In this document: in pieces, positions 6,102 through 8,892 of the stretch
Layout of the letters: each line of letters starts with the position of its first letter
Position numbering within the stretch: the first letter of the stretch is position 1
Assembly: GCA_937916075.1 (NCBI GenBank)
Contig: CALGHW010000354.1
Span: 1 to 8,892, forward strand
Length of the DNA stretch: 8,892 bases
Direction of reading: 5' to 3'
Source: an uncultured Prevotella sp.
GTDB lineage: Bacteria > Bacteroidota > Bacteroidia > Bacteroidales > Bacteroidaceae
The notes under the pieces: model-generated
Databases searched by the model: none
What the model saw: the letters and a program-made list of their open reading frames with translations, nothing else
What the model was told of the DNA's origin: nothing
Program-made: the position numbers and the translations under genes

Positions 6102-8129
6102 TCAGAAACTATAATAATAATTGACCGACGGCAGGAGCCTGACCGCAAAGGAGAACGGCCGGTAGCCCATGCGGGGCGGCGGATTTTTGGTGATACAAAG
6201 CCGATAGAACAGCGGATTGCGGCGCATCGTCACATTATAGAGCGACAGGTTGATGCCGCTGCGGCGACCTTTGCGGGTGCGGAAGTCATAACTGGCCGAC
6301 AGGTCGAGCCTACCATACATGCCCACCCGGCTGCCGTTGTGGGGACCGTACTGTGCCAGGAGGTGGTGGCTCATCAGGAAAAACTGCTCTACCTTGGTAT
6401 AAGGGGTGCCCGAGGCTCCCACAAAGGTGGCCCCCAGGCTCCACCGGCGGCCCAGCCGACAGGTGGCCACGGCGTTGAACTCGTGGATGCGCTCATGACT
6501 GGCGGGATAAGTGCCTGTATAGCGTGTGCCGGGATAACGGCGCATGGCCCGGCCATAGGCATAGCTCACCCAACCGGTAAGCCGCCCTTTCCGCTTTTCC
6601 AGCAGCAGGTTGACACCGTAGTTGTAACCCTTGCCCCAGAGGAGCGTCTGGTCAAGGTCGTAGGAGGAATAGATGAAGTCGAAGACATTGCCGTCATATT
6701 CCACCTGATGGAACAGCCGTTTGTAATAGGTCTCGACCGAGAGCCGGTAGGTCTTCTCGGCCCAGTAGGCCGCATATTCCACGGATGCGTGCCAGGCATA
6801 TTGGGGCTTGTATCGACCGGCCGAGAACCAAAATTCGGTGGGCAGGCCCAACTGGGAGAACCCGGTCTGGAAAAGGTTCTGGTGCTTGAGGCCCGCATGG
6901 AGCGACAAACTGGCGTCGGGAGCCGTGGCCAACCGGAGCGTCAGTCCGGGGTCAGCATGAAAATAGGTGGCCGATGCGTCACGGTGGTACAGGGTGGCCC
7001 GGACGCCCAGGTCGGCCGTCAGCCGACGGCCCATCGCCCACTGATAAGAGGCATAGAGCGATGACTCGATGGCGCGCTGGCGGGGCTCATCTTCATACTC
7101 ACTGTTGATGGAGCCCCACACGTCGGGACACTGGGGCAGGATGGAGTGGCGGGTCAGGGCGGCTCCCAGCTTCCAGCGGCCGGCAGTCAGGTCGGCCCGG
7201 TAGCCCAGGTCGTAGATGTCTGACTTCAAGGTCAAGCTGACACTGGTCTGGTCGAGCCGGAAGCGGTTTTGATAGGCGGTATAAAAAATCTTTTGCGTGA
7301 ATGTGGCCCCACCAAACTGATGGCGCCAGTGGAGCGAGGCCATGCGGTTGCCCCACCGCATGCCGGCGTCATAGCCGTAACTGGCGTCGCCCTGCTTGAC
7401 ATTGTCGTGTCCGAAATAGGCATCCACGCGCCATGTGTCCCGAGGGGTGGGCTGGTAGAGGTACGACAGGTTGTAGTCGCCGAAGGCATAGCGCACGGCC
7501 TCATCGTCGGTCTTGAGCCACTGCGAATAAAACAGGTTGATATAGGCCTCGCGGGCCGACAGGGTGAGCGACGAGCGGCGCGTGAGCGGAAGGCGCAGCG
7601 TGGCCTGCGACGAGAGCGGACCGACAGACACATCGCCGCCCAGACGACTGACCACGGTGTCGGCCGTCTGCATATCGACCATTCCGCCCAGACGGTTGGC
7701 CGAGGCGGCGCCGACAGGCGACTTGGCCAGGCTCATCCGTGAGAAATGGGTGGCGTTGAACACGGAGAAGAAGCCCAGCATGTGGGACACGTTATACAGG
7801 GGGATGCCGTTGACCGACACCTGATTGTGGGCGTTGTCACACCCCTGGATATGCAGTCCGGCGTCATATTCCGAGTTGGTCTGCACACCGGGCAGGAGCT
7901 GGGCGTAGTGCATAGGGTCGGCATTGCCCATGATGCGGGGCATGAAGTCGAGCAGCTGCATATCAATGACACTCACACCGGGAGTGGCTTTCAGATAGCT
8001 GCGCGCCCTATGGCCCTTCACCTGGACATCACGGAGCATACGATGATGAAGCGTGTCGGCCTCTTGGGCCGACACGCTTAACGATGTATACAGGATACTG
8101 AGTATGAAGAAAAAGTTTCTGAATGTCAC
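6102..8129 (-). CDS. TonB-dependent outer-membrane receptor (DUF4249-associated type), short form
   Basis: This is an outer-membrane gated beta-barrel that imports a substrate using TonB-ExbB-ExbD energy; the substrate cannot be told. The product has 675 residues. A signal peptide fills 1-21 (hydrophobic core FFFILSILYTSLSVSA, likely cut before Q22). The plug covers about 43-155, with LLPGVQTNSEYDAGLHIQG (79-96), the HN-QVSVNGIPLYN segment, SHMLGFFSVFN (115-125) and KSPVGAASANRLGGMVDM, all as in receptors paired with DUF4249. The rest alternates in barrel strands and ends in YYYSF, with the C-terminal Phe expected for outer-membrane insertion. The carboxypeptidase-like domain usual in this family between signal peptide and plug is absent. 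The start is GTG (8127-8129), 20 bases after the upstream gene's stop; an in-frame ATG at 8150 is followed by TGA three codons later, so it cannot be used. The middle gene of a three-gene operon. Confidence 0.92.
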   Translation of the reverse strand: MTFRNFFFILSILYTSLSVSAQEADTLHHRMLRDVQVKGHRARSYLKATPGVSVIDMQLLDFMPRIMGNADPMHYAQLLPGVQTNSEYDAGLHIQGCDNAHNQVSVNGIPLYNVSHMLGFFSVFNATHFSRMSLAKSPVGAASANRLGGMVDMQTADTVVSRLGGDVSVGPLSSQATLRLPLTRRSSLTLSAREAYINLFYSQWLKTDDEAVRYAFGDYNLSYLYQPTPRDTWRVDAYFGHDNVKQGDASYGYDAGMRWGNRMASLHWRHQFGGATFTQKIFYTAYQNRFRLDQTSVSLTLKSDIYDLGYRADLTAGRWKLGAALTRHSILPQCPDVWGSINSEYEDEPRQRAIESSLYASYQWAMGRRLTADLGVRATLYHRDASATYFHADPGLTLRLATAPDASLSLHAGLKHQNLFQTGFSQLGLPTEFWFSAGRYKPQYAWHASVEYAAYWAEKTYRLSVETYYKRLFHQVEYDGNVFDFIYSSYDLDQTLLWGKGYNYGVNLLLEKRKGRLTGWVSYAYGRAMRRYPGTRYTGTYPASHERIHEFNAVATCRLGRRWSLGATFVGASGTPYTKVEQFFLMSHHLLAQYGPHNGSRVGMYGRLDLSASYDFRTRKGRRSGINLSLYNVTMRRNPLFYRLCITKNPPPRMGYRPFSFAVRLLPSVNYYYSF
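8049..8079 (-). repeat. 13-bp perfect inverted repeat (hairpin) over the receptor's signal-peptide cleavage codons
   Basis: AAGCGTGTCGGCC (8049-8061) and GGCCGACACGCTT (8067-8079) are exact reverse complements with a 5-base loop. In the message it forms a GC-rich stem starting 51 bases into the receptor coding region, from the last base of codon 17 through codon 27, across the predicted cut site (A21/Q22). No T-run follows, so it is not an intrinsic terminator. Other GGCCGAC-type stems in this GC-rich window reach only 7-8 bp, so 13 stands out. Confidence 0.85.
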
Positions 8130-8138
8130 GGTGTGTAG

Positions 8139-8150
8139 TCAAGTCGGCAT
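8139..8150 (-). other. Aborted in-frame start (ATG-CCG-ACT-TGA) overlapping the upstream stop
   Basis: The stop of the preceding gene and an ATG overlap as TGATG (8148-8152), a common translational-coupling arrangement. This ATG is in frame with the receptor but meets TGA (8139-8141) after three codons, and the receptor then starts at GTG 8129. It may be a relic of an older start, or a reinitiation device. Confidence 0.5.
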
Positions 8151-8892
8151 CAGTCGTCGCCAAACATACGGGCGAAACTGTCCATGAGGTTTTCAAAGTT
8201 CTTGATGACCGTCTTGAAACTTCCGTCGTCGAAGTATTCGCTGAAGGTGTAGCTGGTACCGTCGGTAAACAGCAAGCCCGGCTCATTGTACCAATACTCA
8301 TAGCTGTAATAAGGACTGCTATAGCGGTCAACAAAAGGCAAGAGCACCAAGGAGGCGCTGGCGTTTTTGCTGTCGTCGAGATAGAGCTTCACATCCATCA
8401 AGGCGTTGGCATTGGTTATCCATTGCTTGTAGCTGTTCTCCTTCTCGTCATTCTTGTCAGCCTGCTCCATCGCGTGCTGGAATCCGTCTTTGATTGTGCC
8501 TTCCACGCGCACCTTGCCGCCCAATACCCGGGCCACAACCTTGCCTGTGCTGATGGAGGCCTCGTCGTTGGTCACTGCGCCCGTGGCACTGGCCGACGCC
8601 TCAAACAAGGTTTCGCTGCCCTTGACCACCCGGGCGGTAGCCTCAGCGCTCTTGCCGGCATGGAAGGCGGCCTTGTTGACCAGCACCTTCCAGTCGTTGG
8701 CCGTGACGTTGGCCGTCACCTGTGCCTCGTCGCGGCTCGGGTCGAAGTCGCCGCTGCCCTGGGTGATGGCGGTATACACCTCGGCGGTCAGCGGTGTGCT
8801 GCCGCCTTGCGTCAGGGTGATGTTGATGTGCTCAGGAATGACAAAAGAGTTGGCTATCGTCTGATAATGGGAATATCCGTTCCAATAGCCCG
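8150..8892 (-). CDS. Unrecognised exported-type protein, C-terminal part (start beyond window edge)
   Basis: The frame is open to the right edge, giving 246 codons plus a TGA stop; the N-terminus, where a signal peptide or lipobox would be, lies outside the window. A GTG within it (8777-8779) is an ordinary valine codon, not a start. I cannot name a family. The first half is rich in Ala, Val, Thr and Ser with alternating polar and hydrophobic residues, suggesting beta structure (EAQVTANVTANDWKVLVN, then ASASATGAVTNDEASISTG). A charged, probably helical section follows (FQHAMEQADKNDEKENSY), then an aromatic-rich stretch (RYSSPYYSYEYWYNEPG) and an acidic end: LLFTDGTSYTFSEYFDDGSF and a helix ending FARMFGDD. 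The FxDG...EYFDDGSF end reminds me of uncharacterised Bacteroidales lipoproteins, from memory only. It lies 20 bases before the receptor gene on the same strand, so it is probably cotranscribed and may help the same uptake complex; that is inference. Confidence 0.75.
   Translation of the reverse strand, partial: GYWNGYSHYQTIANSFVIPEHINITLTQGGSTPLTAEVYTAITQGSGDFDPSRDEAQVTANVTANDWKVLVNKAAFHAGKSAEATARVVKGSETLFEASASATGAVTNDEASISTGKVVARVLGGKVRVEGTIKDGFQHAMEQADKNDEKENSYKQWITNANALMDVKLYLDDSKNASASLVLLPFVDRYSSPYYSYEYWYNEPGLLFTDGTSYTFSEYFDDGSFKTVIKNFENLMDSFARMFGDD

Noticed and set aside
8150..8779. Treating GTG 8779 as the start of the unrecognised protein
   Set aside because: The frame continues open to the window edge, with sensible coding sequence upstream (NSFVIPEHINITLTQGG), so the GTG is internal.

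Overview
The window looks like a chromosomal piece of a fairly GC-rich member of the Bacteroidales, most like the Prevotella group. Three things point there: promoter cores of the form TAnnTTTG, a TonB-dependent receptor paired with a DUF4249 lipoprotein, and a dxs-trkA-trkH gene string whose proteins resemble Bacteroides/Prevotella versions. The species cannot be fixed from sequence alone. I see no tRNA, rRNA, CRISPR array, insertion sequence, phage gene or integration scar.

Region 1 (1-3984, minus strand) is a tightly packed operon. Transcription starts near 4006 and runs dxs (first enzyme of the MEP isoprenoid pathway), trkA (K+ uptake regulator) and trkH (K+ channel subunit, cut by the window edge). 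The junctions overlap by 4 and 7 bases, which suggests translational coupling. dxs uses a GTG start forced by an in-frame stop just upstream.

Region 2 (3985-4280) is a divergent control region. The dxs promoter core lies inside a perfect 12-bp inverted repeat, with a second, imperfect dyad over the probable -33 region. The plus-strand promoter for panE carries a 7-bp direct repeat with a 22-base period.

Region 3 (4281-5195, plus strand) is a single gene for a ketopantoate reductase-family enzyme (coenzyme A precursor synthesis), convergent with region 4.

Region 4 (5146-8892, minus strand) is an envelope operon: an unrecognised protein cut by the window edge, a compact TonB-dependent receptor without the usual N-terminal carboxypeptidase-like domain, and a DUF4249 lipoprotein. 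Receptor and lipoprotein probably form an outer-membrane uptake complex of unknown substrate. Its oddities are a 13-bp perfect hairpin over the receptor's signal-peptide cleavage site, a GTG start behind an aborted in-frame ATG, and a lipoprotein reading frame that runs through a terminator-like hairpin into the antisense of panE.

Most of the window is ordinary core metabolism. The best candidates for something undescribed are the dxs promoter dyad, the receptor hairpin and the unrecognised first protein of region 4.
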